8,732 bases of DNA from Halobacteriovorax sp. (GTDB taxonomy: Bacteria; Bdellovibrionota; Bacteriovoracia; Bacteriovoracales; Bacteriovoracaceae): assembly GCA_002686115.1 (NCBI GenBank), contig NZAF01000115.1, forward strand, positions 1 to 8,732. The letters are read 5' to 3'. Positions 1 through 5,717 of the stretch are shown here, piece by piece. The notes beneath the pieces are model-generated. The model made no database searches. It worked only from the letters and a program-made list of their open reading frames with translations, and was not told where the DNA came from. The translations under genes were made by a program, and so were the position numbers. The first letter of the stretch is position 1. Each line of letters begins with the position of its first letter.

Positions 1-118
1 TCTTCTTCTTTAAGACGATCTAGTAACCTTTGATAACTATCACGAATAAGAGCAACGTTTTTATCATTTTGTTGGTTAGGCTTCTTTCCAAGAGAAAATA
101 TAATATTTTTTTTTAAAT
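1..118 (-). pseudogene. Frame-shifted continuation of the exported-protein gene (partial, runs off the left edge)
   Basis: In the +1 frame relative to the gene starting at 369, the minus strand is open from a TAA at 132-134 to the window edge, more than 40 codons. No ATG, GTG or TTG occurs in that frame. It cannot be an independently started gene, but it can be reached by dropping one A from the A9 run at 106-114. The translation has typical soluble-protein character: SLGKKPNQQNDKN followed by an amphipathic, charge-rich stretch (VALIRDSYQRLLDRLKEE). The other alternative frame hits a TAG at about position 20-22. Whether this is true gene decay, phase variation, slippage or a sequencing error cannot be decided from one sequence. 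A chance open frame is possible but less likely given the missing start codons. Confidence 0.5.
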
Positions 119-369
119 TCGCTATTTTGAATTATATATTGATTCACATCTTTAGAATGTTTGACTCGTACTTCTTCAAAGTTCGTATCAATAATTTCAT
201 CGGGTGAAATTAAGAGCTTAAAGTAGTCACTTAAAACTTTAAAACTGCTAACTTCAGACTTTTTATCTATCTCCTTCATGAGTTCTAAACAAAGCTGCTC
301 ATTGGGGGAGGCGAGCAGCTTTGTTGATAGTGTGATAAAGAATAATATTTTATATAAGGTAGACTTCAT
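76..369 (-). CDS. Exported protein of unknown function, probably truncated by a frameshift
   Basis: I do not recognise this 97-residue protein. Residues 1-20 form a signal peptide (basic MKSTLYK start, hydrophobic ILFFITL stretch, cleavage likely after LLA), so it should be exported. The rest is charged and mostly helical in character, with one cysteine at 27. Its ATG directly follows the TAA of the gene upstream (370-849) with no gap and no clear Shine-Dalgarno sequence, so translation is probably coupled to that gene. The C-terminus is suspicious. Codons 86-88 are AAA AAA AAA (nine A's on the coding strand), after which only nine residues remain before a stop. If the run had eight A's, the frame would stay open to the window edge and give a hydrophilic helical continuation. 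The protein seen here may therefore be an out-of-frame remnant of a longer gene running past position 1. The start is secure; the end is doubtful. Confidence 0.6.
   Translation of the reverse strand: MKSTLYKILFFITLSTKLLASPNEQLCLELMKEIDKKSEVSSFKVLSDYFKLLISPDEIIDTNFEEVRVKHSKDVNQYIIQNSEFKKKYYIFSWKEA
106..114 (-). repeat. A9 homopolymer tract inside a coding region
   Basis: Nine consecutive T's on the plus strand (nine A's on the coding strand) span codons 86-88 of the exported-protein gene. Tracts of this length are known sites of replication slippage, transcriptional slippage and base-calling error. Losing one A joins the gene to an otherwise start-less open frame at 1-131. Confidence 0.9.
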
Positions 370-849
370 TTATTTCACTACTACAGTAAGTTCTGTTAAT
401 GCTTCAATTTCTTGATCATCTAAAATAACATCTGATGCTTCAAGAGCATAAAGAACTTCCTTCTCTGTTAGTTTTAAAATATGTTCTTCACTTTCTACTT
501 CTTTTTCTTCATTAAATTTTAAAATAAATGATTCTGCAATTAACGACTGTTCATAAGAGCCTAGAAACGGTGTACTTGCTTTAATCGATTCTATTAAAGA
601 GCTTTGGTTAATACTCATATCATTGTCGACGACAAGTGCCGGGACAAAAAGTATAATTCCAAGAAGTGTCGAACCAACACCTTGAATTGGACCATACCTC
701 CAGCCTCTAGACATGAGCCTTACATCTCTTTTAACAATATTACAATCATCCCAAGTAAAGCCTAAGCAGACTGCATCTGCAAAAGTATTTTGAGACACAC
801 TCAAAGTTAAAAGTAATGTACTGATAGTTGTTAAAAATAGTTTTTTCAT
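370..849 (-). CDS. Exported protein of unknown function with a membrane-like segment and acidic tail
   Basis: This 159-residue protein is not recognised. Residues 1-24 are a signal peptide (MKKLFLTTIS start, hydrophobic core, cleavage probably after TFA). Two cysteines at 28 and 36 lie close to the mature N-terminus and could form a disulfide. A glycine-rich hydrophobic stretch at about 53-74 (GVGSTLLGIILFVPALVV) could span or lie in a membrane. The C-terminal half is acidic (EEKEVESEEH near 114-123). The start was chosen because AGGAG at 857-861 lies 7 bases before this ATG; an adjacent in-frame ATG at 850-852 has 4-base spacing. A longer form from 912 has no ribosome binding site and would bury the signal peptide. 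The TAA abuts the ATG of the next minus-strand gene, so the two form an operon. The gene is divergent from the lipoprotein gene at 1038. Confidence 0.8.
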   Translation of the reverse strand: MKKLFLTTISTLLLTLSVSQNTFADAVCLGFTWDDCNIVKRDVRLMSRGWRYGPIQGVGSTLLGIILFVPALVVDNDMSINQSSLIESIKASTPFLGSYEQSLIAESFILKFNEEKEVESEEHILKLTEKEVLYALEASDVILDDQEIEALTELTVVVK

Positions 850-967
850 CATGTTTCTCCTGTTTTTGTCATTTTGTTTGTTAAAGCGAATGTAACTTAA
901 ATAGGGAGGCATTTAATTAAACATAATCTTACAAAAATGAACCGATTGGCGTTCGTTATTTCAGTTG

Positions 968-984
968 TTTAGCTTGTTGCTAAA
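968..984. promoter_or_regulatory. Inverted repeat overlapping the candidate -35 of the lipoprotein gene
   Basis: TTTAGC and GCTAAA form a perfect 6-base inverted repeat around a 5-base centre (TTGTT), in the gap between two divergent genes. It overlaps the proposed -35 element at 974-979, where an operator could block transcription of the gene at 1038. It could equally be chance in AT-rich DNA. A second short palindrome, TTTAATTAAA at 912-921, lies in the same gap. No convincing promoter for the minus-strand gene was found between 853 and 960. Confidence 0.25.
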
Positions 985-1003
985 GAATGCTTTTCTTTAT
1001 AAA
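974..1003 (+). promoter_or_regulatory. Candidate sigma-70-like promoter for the lipoprotein gene
   Basis: TTGTTG (974-979) and TATAAA (998-1003) are separated by 18 bases and lie 35 bases before the ATG at 1038. The -10 matches the consensus at five of six positions, the -35 at only three. It is the best match in the gap but would be weak without an activator. Confidence 0.35.
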
Positions 1004-1037
1004 ATGTTATTTAATTCAATAAGGAGAAATTATTAAG

Positions 1038-1733
1038 ATGAAATTAAGGCAGACTCTATTGCTTAAACTCATGTTTATCTTATTAATTTCTGGATGTGCG
1101 ACAACTTATACCACAGACGAAATTCGTGGAAGTTATGAAGAAAACGTAGAGAGAATAAAACCCTCTTTTTTTGCATTTTCTCAACAAGGTGATTCTTACT
1201 ATTTTGGGCATATCCAATTAGAAAATGATATAGAGCTTTGCCATGTTATTGTTGGTTTTAAAAATGACGTACAAACTTATTTATTTCCGGCCATTCAACT
1301 TAATGTTCTTCAATCCTTTTATGATTCTGGAAAAAGTATTGATAAAAAAATTGATTTAACAATTACTAAGGTAAATCAGTTAAATCTTAAGAACGCTCAG
1401 TGTCCATTGGAGTACTCTCGTAAAAAATTATCTTTTGTAGAAAAAACAGTCATGATTACTGCCTATACTCCATTTGCGTTACTCGCCATTCCTTTGATGA
1501 TTCCCGCTGCAATATTGCAAATGAAGGACAATGATTTTATTAGAAAAGTTAAAAAATTAAGACTGGGTATGAGTGTTGGTGATATTAATAAGATCATACC
1601 CATTTTGAACTCTAAAAAAAGCAAACATAAGTATTTTGACCATTACTTAGATGTTGGAAAATACAGACTCGTCATGAATTTTAACAATAAGAAACTTCGT
1701 GCATTTGTTTTCGGAATTCATAACACACATTGA
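1038..1733 (+). CDS. Predicted lipoprotein of unknown function with a BamE-like C-terminal pattern
   Basis: The 231-residue product starts with a lipoprotein signal peptide ending in LISGC, so cysteine 20 should be lipidated. The next residue is alanine rather than aspartate, which by the E. coli Lol rule favours the outer membrane. Residues 139-161 (MITAYTPFALLAIPLMIPAAI) form a strongly hydrophobic segment, unusual inside a lipoprotein. Residues about 175-225 (RLGMSVGDINKIIP, later YRLVMNFNNKKLRAFVF) show the pattern of a G-M-S/T helix start followed by a beta strand and an 'F-N-K-K-L' turn. Small outer-membrane proteins of the BamE/OmlA fold show the same pattern; this is a resemblance only. 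AGGAG at 1022-1026 lies 11 bases before the ATG, a long spacing, but no better start exists. The gene is divergent from the minus-strand gene ending its 5' end at 849 and convergent with dppF, 7 bases away. Confidence 0.8.
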   Translation: MKLRQTLLLKLMFILLISGCATTYTTDEIRGSYEENVERIKPSFFAFSQQGDSYYFGHIQLENDIELCHVIVGFKNDVQTYLFPAIQLNVLQSFYDSGKSIDKKIDLTITKVNQLNLKNAQCPLEYSRKKLSFVEKTVMITAYTPFALLAIPLMIPAAILQMKDNDFIRKVKKLRLGMSVGDINKIIPILNSKKSKHKYFDHYLDVGKYRLVMNFNNKKLRAFVFGIHNTH

Positions 1734-1740
1734 ATCTATA

Positions 1741-2682
1741 TTATTCAAGAAAACAAGAAACCTGTCTCTCCTTCTTTTCCTCCAACATCGGAGCAAAATT
1801 AGAACATTCTTCTTTCGCTACAGGACAGCGAGTATGGAAAAAACAACCAGAAGGAGGATTTAGAGGTGAGGGAAGTTCAGTATCTAATAACTTTGGAAAA
1901 TTCTTAATCTCTTCACTGTTAGAAATATGGGCACTCTTTAAAAGGGTTTTGGTATAGGGATGAAAAGGTTTACCAAAGATTAATTCGCTTGGGCCATATT
2001 CACAGACTCTTCCTAGATACATGACAAGAGTTTCATCAGCGATATAGTTAACAACAGATAAATCATGAGAAATGAAGATATATGAAAGTTTCATTTTTCT
2101 TTGTAGGTCTTTAAGTAGATTTAATATCTGTGCTTGAATTGAGACATCAAGAGCGGAAACGGGCTCATCTAAGATTAATACTTTTGGATTTAAAACAAGA
2201 GCTCTGGCAATACCAAGTCTTTGCCTCTGCCCACCACTAAACATATGTGGATACTTATGAAGACCCTCAGATCTTAATCCTACAAGCTCCATAAGTTCAG
2301 CCGCTTTTTTTATGCATTCATTTTTAGAAACCTTCTTATTTATCATCAGTGGATCAGTGATGATTTCCCATGCTTTTTTTCTCGGGTTTAATGAATCCAG
2401 TGGGTCTTGAAAGACCATTTGAATATATTGGTATCTCTCTTTGGCTGAGATATTATCACTATCTTTTTCACCAAAGAATATTTTTCCGTCGGTTTTTGAT
2501 TCTAGGCCCATAAGTGTTTTTGCAAGGGTGCTCTTTCCACAACCAGATTCACCAACAATGCCAAGAGTCTGATTTTCCTTTAAATCAAAAGAGAGATTAT
2601 TAACCGCCTTAACAACGTCTCCATCACGATTTCCAATGACTGGATAATATGTTTTCAGATGTTCAACTGTTAAGACACTCAT
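1741..2682 (-). CDS. dppF: Dipeptide ABC transporter ATP-binding subunit DppF
   Basis: DppF is one of the two ATPases that power dipeptide import, acting on the cytoplasmic face of the DppBC channel as a heterodimer with DppD. In the 313-residue product, the Walker A motif GESGCGKS is at 44-51, the Q-loop glutamine at 92 (VFQDPLDSLNP), the signature FSGGQRQ at 148-154, Walker B VLILDEP at 168-174 and the switch histidine at 206. The C-terminal oligopeptide-transporter extension (PSPLNPPSGC) holds cysteines 280, 286, 293 and 310. Sequence and length match E. coli DppF. This ATG overlaps the dppD stop as ATGA and has AGGG about 8 bases upstream. An ATG 12 codons earlier (2718) would overlap dppD by 40 bases and adds non-homologous residues, so it was not used. 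It is the last gene of dppBCDF and ends 7 bases from the convergent lipoprotein gene. Confidence 0.95.
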   Translation of the reverse strand: MSVLTVEHLKTYYPVIGNRDGDVVKAVNNLSFDLKENQTLGIVGESGCGKSTLAKTLMGLESKTDGKIFFGEKDSDNISAKERYQYIQMVFQDPLDSLNPRKKAWEIITDPLMINKKVSKNECIKKAAELMELVGLRSEGLHKYPHMFSGGQRQRLGIARALVLNPKVLILDEPVSALDVSIQAQILNLLKDLQRKMKLSYIFISHDLSVVNYIADETLVMYLGRVCEYGPSELIFGKPFHPYTKTLLKSAHISNSEEIKNFPKLLDTELPSPLNPPSGCFFHTRCPVAKEECSNFAPMLEEKKERQVSCFLE

Positions 2683-3677
2683 TCTTTTATCCCTTCTGTT
2701 ACAACTGGGTGAAGACATCTAAGGCTTCGATTGTCTCGTTGTTCAATATTTGGAAGTGCCTCTTCGCAATCATCACTTCTATTAAAGCATCTCTTTGCAA
2801 ACTGACATCCATTCGGTCTATTTAAAAGATCAGGTACAATTCCAGGAATTGAATAGAGCTCTGTATTTTTCTTATGAAAATTTGGAATAGAATCAAGAAG
2901 CCCTTTAGTGTATGGATGCCTGGGTTCATTAATGACTTCTTCAGTACTTCCACTCTCAATAACTTCTCCAGCATACATCACTTGAATTTTATCTGTAATA
3001 TCTCTTACAACCGAAAGATCATGGCTAACAAAGATGACCGCCATTGCTTTAGTTTTTTGAAGCTTTGAAAGTAAGTCAAGAATCTGTCCTTGAACCGTCA
3101 CATCTAGTGCAGTTGTAGGCTCATCAGCAATAAGAAGTTTTGGATCACAAGCAATGGCCATGGCAATCATGACTCTTTGACTCATTCCCCCCGAGAGTTC
3201 ATGAGGGTAGGACTTGAGTCTCTCATTTGGAGCGGGTATTCCAACATCTTTTAAAAGAGAAAGAACCTTTTCCTTTCTTTGTTCTTTATTAAGCTCTGGT
3301 TTATGAATCTTTAGAACTTCATCAATTTGATATTCAACTGTATAACATGGATTTAGAGAACTCATAGGGTCTTGAAAGATCATACCAATCTTTTCACCTC
3401 TAATTTCTTGCCATGATTTTTCATTAAGGTTTAAAAGCTCAGTGCCTTTAAAGTTTAGACGATCTGCTTTAACGATTGCATTTTCTGGGAGTAGACCCAT
3501 GATTGCAAGGTTAGTAATACTCTTACCACACCCCGACTCACCGACGACGCCAAGAGTTTCTCCTTCATAAACTTCAAAACTAACATTTCTTACCGCATGG
3601 GCAATACCTTTTTTTGTTTCAAAACTTATCGATAAATTTTTAACGTCTAATAATTTTTCCATATTTTCTACTTTCAT
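2679..3677 (-). CDS. dppD: Dipeptide ABC transporter ATP-binding subunit DppD
   Basis: DppD is the partner ATPase of DppF in the dipeptide importer. Numbered from the second methionine (codon at 3660-3662), Walker A GESGCGKS is at 41-48, the Q-loop at 97 within MIFQDPMSSLNPCYTV, the signature LSGGMSQR at 156-163, Walker B LLIADEP at 176-182 and the switch histidine at 214. The LSGGMSQRVMIAMAIAC stretch and the C-terminal GIVPDLLNRPNGC segment are typical of DppD/OppD. Four cysteines at 286, 292, 299 and 316 have the same spacing as in DppF. The ATG at 3677 follows the dppC stop by 3 bases. The ATG at 3662 fits the start of E. coli DppD (M-x-x-L-L-x-V) better. Neither has a strong ribosome binding site, so translation is probably coupled to dppC. 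The stop overlaps the dppF start. Confidence 0.94.
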   Translation of the reverse strand: MKVENMEKLLDVKNLSISFETKKGIAHAVRNVSFEVYEGETLGVVGESGCGKSITNLAIMGLLPENAIVKADRLNFKGTELLNLNEKSWQEIRGEKIGMIFQDPMSSLNPCYTVEYQIDEVLKIHKPELNKEQRKEKVLSLLKDVGIPAPNERLKSYPHELSGGMSQRVMIAMAIACDPKLLIADEPTTALDVTVQGQILDLLSKLQKTKAMAVIFVSHDLSVVRDITDKIQVMYAGEVIESGSTEEVINEPRHPYTKGLLDSIPNFHKKNTELYSIPGIVPDLLNRPNGCQFAKRCFNRSDDCEEALPNIEQRDNRSLRCLHPVVTEGIKE

Positions 3678-3680
3678 TCA

Positions 3681-4580
3681 TTATCGTTTTAGTTTTGGAT
3701 CAAGGGCATCTCTTAGACCATCACCAAATAAGTTTAATCCAAGGACAACTGCTAAGATGCAAAGACCTGGCAAAGTCACAAGCCATGGTGAGCTCTCTAT
3801 ATAAGGTCTAGCATCACTAAGCATAATACCCCATTCTGGAGTTGGGGGCTGAACACCAAGTCCCAAGAATCCTAGGGCCGCGGTAGAAAGAATCCCTTCG
3901 GATAGACCAAGAGTTGTTTGTACGATAAGTGTCGCCATACAATTTGGAAGAATTTCTTTAAGCATAATTCTAACGGGGCTCGCTCCAAATGTTTTAGCGG
4001 CCATAACAAATTGCCTTTTTTTAACCTCTAAGACATTTGCTCTTACAAGTCTTGTAAATGAAGGAATATTGACAATCGCAACCGCAATAATTGCATTTGT
4101 CATTCCAGGGCCTATAACAGAGACCACGATAATCGCTAAAAGAATTGAAGGGTAGGCCATTAAGATATCAATAAATCTCATAATCACACTATCTACTTTT
4201 CCTCCAAAGTAGCCTGCGATAAGTCCTAGTGAAGTACCAATAATAGTCGAAATTAAAACAATAGAAACCCCAACAAATAATGAAACTCTGGCTCCGTGAA
4301 TAAGGCGACTTAAAACATCTCTACCGAGATCATCAGTGCCTAAAAGATAGGCGCTACTTCCACCCTCAGACCAAAAAGGAGGTAGAGTTAGTGAGTCGCT
4401 AAAGATTTGACTTGGTCCATAGGGCGCGAGGACTGGAGCAAAAAGAGCAATAAAGATAAAAGTTATAATAAGTGTTAGCCCAAAAACTGCGCCTTTATTT
4501 TCACTAAAGTGAGACCAGAACTCTTTTAATAAATAGAGCTGATTAATTTTTGGAATATCTTCACTTGTTAAATCATTCAT
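3681..4580 (-). CDS. dppC: Dipeptide ABC transporter permease DppC
   Basis: DppC is one of the two inner-membrane channel subunits of the dipeptide importer, pairing with DppB. The 299-residue product has a cytoplasmic N-terminus and a first membrane helix at about 32-52. The conserved LLGTDDLGRDVLSRLIHGAR segment at 79-98 follows, then further helices at about 101-124, 144-160, 163-175, 217-240 and 268-288. The EAA loop that docks on the ATPases is visible at about 194-213 (AAKTFGASPVRIMLKEILP). A conserved stretch GFLGLGVQPPTPEWG lies at 237-251 and the protein ends in DPKLKR. Length and order of motifs are those of DppC/OppC. The ATG lies 5 bases after the dppB stop, with AAGG at the end of dppB serving as the ribosome binding site. 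dppD follows after 3 bases. Confidence 0.95.
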   Translation of the reverse strand: MNDLTSEDIPKINQLYLLKEFWSHFSENKGAVFGLTLIITFIFIALFAPVLAPYGPSQIFSDSLTLPPFWSEGGSSAYLLGTDDLGRDVLSRLIHGARVSLFVGVSIVLISTIIGTSLGLIAGYFGGKVDSVIMRFIDILMAYPSILLAIIVVSVIGPGMTNAIIAVAIVNIPSFTRLVRANVLEVKKRQFVMAAKTFGASPVRIMLKEILPNCMATLIVQTTLGLSEGILSTAALGFLGLGVQPPTPEWGIMLSDARPYIESSPWLVTLPGLCILAVVLGLNLFGDGLRDALDPKLKR

Positions 4581-4585
4581 GTCTT

Positions 4586-5602
4586 TTACCTTATTCTTGG
4601 ATTCACATAAGTGTAGATCACATCAACAATGAAGTTGATCGTGATAATCATGATAGCAATAAAGAGAACGCCACCTTGAATGACTGGATAATCTCTCGCG
4701 TGAATACTTGCCACGAGCCATTTACCAATTCCAGGCCACGAGAATATTGTCTCCGTTAGAATGGCCCCCGTGATGATGCTACCAAAGAGTAGTCCAATAA
4801 CTGTCACGATAGGAATAAGAGCATTTCTAAAAGCATGAACCCAAATAACTTTGAAATATGACTGTCCCTTAGCTTTTGCTGTTTGAATATAGGGAGCACG
4901 TAAAACTTCAAGCACAGACGATCGAGTCATTCTTGCCACTACAGCTAGAGGTATTGTACCCATGGCAATGGTTGGAAGTAGAAGATGTTTGATGGCACTA
5001 ATAAAAGGAGCAAGTCCTTCTTCATTAAGTACATCAGGATGAAGTGAATCAATGAGCATAAAACCAGTCATCGCTTCCACATCATAGATAACACTGAGTC
5101 TTCCAGAAACAGGGGTCAGTCCAAGACCCACTGAAAAAATAATAATAAGGATAAGTCCCCACCAAAAAATAGGCATTGAAAATCCAACTAGCGAAGTTCC
5201 CATTAAGATATAATCAATAGGGGTATTTCTCTTTGTCGCTGCAATCACTCCTGCTGGTATTCCTAGTATGATGGCAAATAGCACCGCGCAAATTCCAAGC
5301 TCAAGAGTCGCTGGAAATCTGGCAAAGAATTCTGATGTGACAGGTCTTTTTGAAACAATGCTCTTTCCAAAATCTCCAGTGAGAGCATTTTCCATATAAG
5401 AGTAATATTGTTCAAAGACTGGGCGATCAAGTCCTAATGAACTTTTCATCTCCATATAGATTTTTGGGTCTGCACCTCTTTCTCCAAGCATCAAAAGAAC
5501 AGGGTCGCCAGGAACCATTCTTATAATAAAGAAAGAAAATAGAGATATTCCAATAAGGGTTGGAATGAGTTGAAGTAGTCTTTCGACTAAGAATCTTTTC
5601 AT
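4586..5602 (-). CDS. dppB: Dipeptide ABC transporter permease DppB
   Basis: DppB is the other channel subunit of the dipeptide importer and the first gene of the dppBCDF operon. The 338-residue product begins with a membrane helix (about 9-29) followed by the family motif MVPGDPV at 29-35, then ERGADP and GLDRPVFEQY. Other hallmarks are SMPIFWWGLILI at 142-153, LTPVSGRLS at 162-170, the EAA loop at about 240-260 (TAKAKGQSYFKVIWVHAFRN) and ILTETIFSWPGIGKWL at 281-296. The C-terminal NPRIR is also found in E. coli DppB. AAGGAC at 5607-5612 lies 4 bases before the ATG. A promoter candidate is present at 5627-5655. The gene is separated from dppA by a plus-strand binding-protein gene, so dppB must have its own promoter. 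Confidence 0.95.
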   Translation of the reverse strand: MKRFLVERLLQLIPTLIGISLFSFFIIRMVPGDPVLLMLGERGADPKIYMEMKSSLGLDRPVFEQYYSYMENALTGDFGKSIVSKRPVTSEFFARFPATLELGICAVLFAIILGIPAGVIAATKRNTPIDYILMGTSLVGFSMPIFWWGLILIIIFSVGLGLTPVSGRLSVIYDVEAMTGFMLIDSLHPDVLNEEGLAPFISAIKHLLLPTIAMGTIPLAVVARMTRSSVLEVLRAPYIQTAKAKGQSYFKVIWVHAFRNALIPIVTVIGLLFGSIITGAILTETIFSWPGIGKWLVASIHARDYPVIQGGVLFIAIMIITINFIVDVIYTYVNPRIR

Positions 5603-5626
5603 GTGCGTCCTTGTGCTTATTAAATA

Positions 5627-5655
5627 AATATAAAATATTTGACACGTTCCGTCCA
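5627..5655 (-). promoter_or_regulatory. Candidate sigma-70-like promoter for dppBCDF
   Basis: On the minus strand TGGACG (5650-5655) and TATATT (5627-5632) are separated by exactly 17 bases, matching the consensus hexamers at four and five of six positions. The -10 lies 24 bases before the dppB ATG. A promoter is expected here because dppA is isolated behind a plus-strand gene. A perfect TTGACA on the plus strand (5639-5644) lies inside it, but its nearest -10-like TTATAA is 21 bases on, too far for a standard promoter. Confidence 0.45.
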
Positions 5656-5663
5656 GATGATTA

Positions 5664-5673
5664 CCTTATAAGG
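5664..5673. promoter_or_regulatory. Palindrome CCTTATAAGG in the divergent dppB / binding-protein gap
   Basis: CCTTATAAGG is a perfect 10-base palindrome. It is extended by TTA on the left and, after one extra G, TAA on the right (5661-5677), so it is nearly a 16-base inverted repeat. It sits just upstream of the dppB -35 and within the presumed leader of the plus-strand gene, a position suited to an operator. No regulator gene is visible in the window, and the palindrome could be chance. Confidence 0.3.
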
Positions 5674-5681
5674 GTAAGTTT

Positions 5682-5717
5682 ATGAATGTTAAGCGTCAAT
5701 TTGTGAGTGAATTTTGA
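5682..5717 (+). other. Short upstream reading frame overlapping the TTG start of the binding-protein gene
   Basis: ATG at 5682 has AAGGG 7 bases upstream and encodes MNVKRQFVSEF before a TGA at 5715-5717. That TGA overlaps the TTG start codon at 5714-5716 as TTGA. It may be a leader that couples translation into the next gene. Alternatively it may be the true start of that gene, put out of frame by a missing T in the TTTT at 5712-5715. The ribosome binding site here is better than the one before the TTG. Confidence 0.35.

Noticed and set aside
65..67. ATG of a possible next minus-strand gene after the 97-residue frame
   Set aside because: That frame reaches a TAG after about 15 codons, so it cannot start a gene of any size.
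850..912. ATG at 912 extending the exported protein by 21 residues
   Set aside because: No ribosome binding site precedes it, and the extension would put a polar stretch before an otherwise standard signal peptide that has AGGAG at proper spacing.
1730..1748. TTGAAT-N7-ATTCAA hairpin between the lipoprotein gene and dppF as a bidirectional terminator
   Set aside because: The stem is only six mostly A/T pairs, includes both stop codons and has no T-run on either side.
1730..1957. Plus-strand reading frame opposite dppF, and similar frames opposite dppD, dppB and dppA
   Set aside because: They lie wholly or almost wholly on the opposite strand of well-recognised transporter genes, have no credible protein features and are shadows.
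2683..2718. Upstream ATG extending dppF by 12 codons
   Set aside because: It would overlap dppD by 40 bases and adds residues with no counterpart in DppF; the ATG overlapping the dppD stop has a ribosome binding site.
5427..5645. Minus-strand 72-residue frame overlapping the start of dppB
   Set aside because: It lies out of frame over the conserved N-terminus of DppB and resembles no protein.
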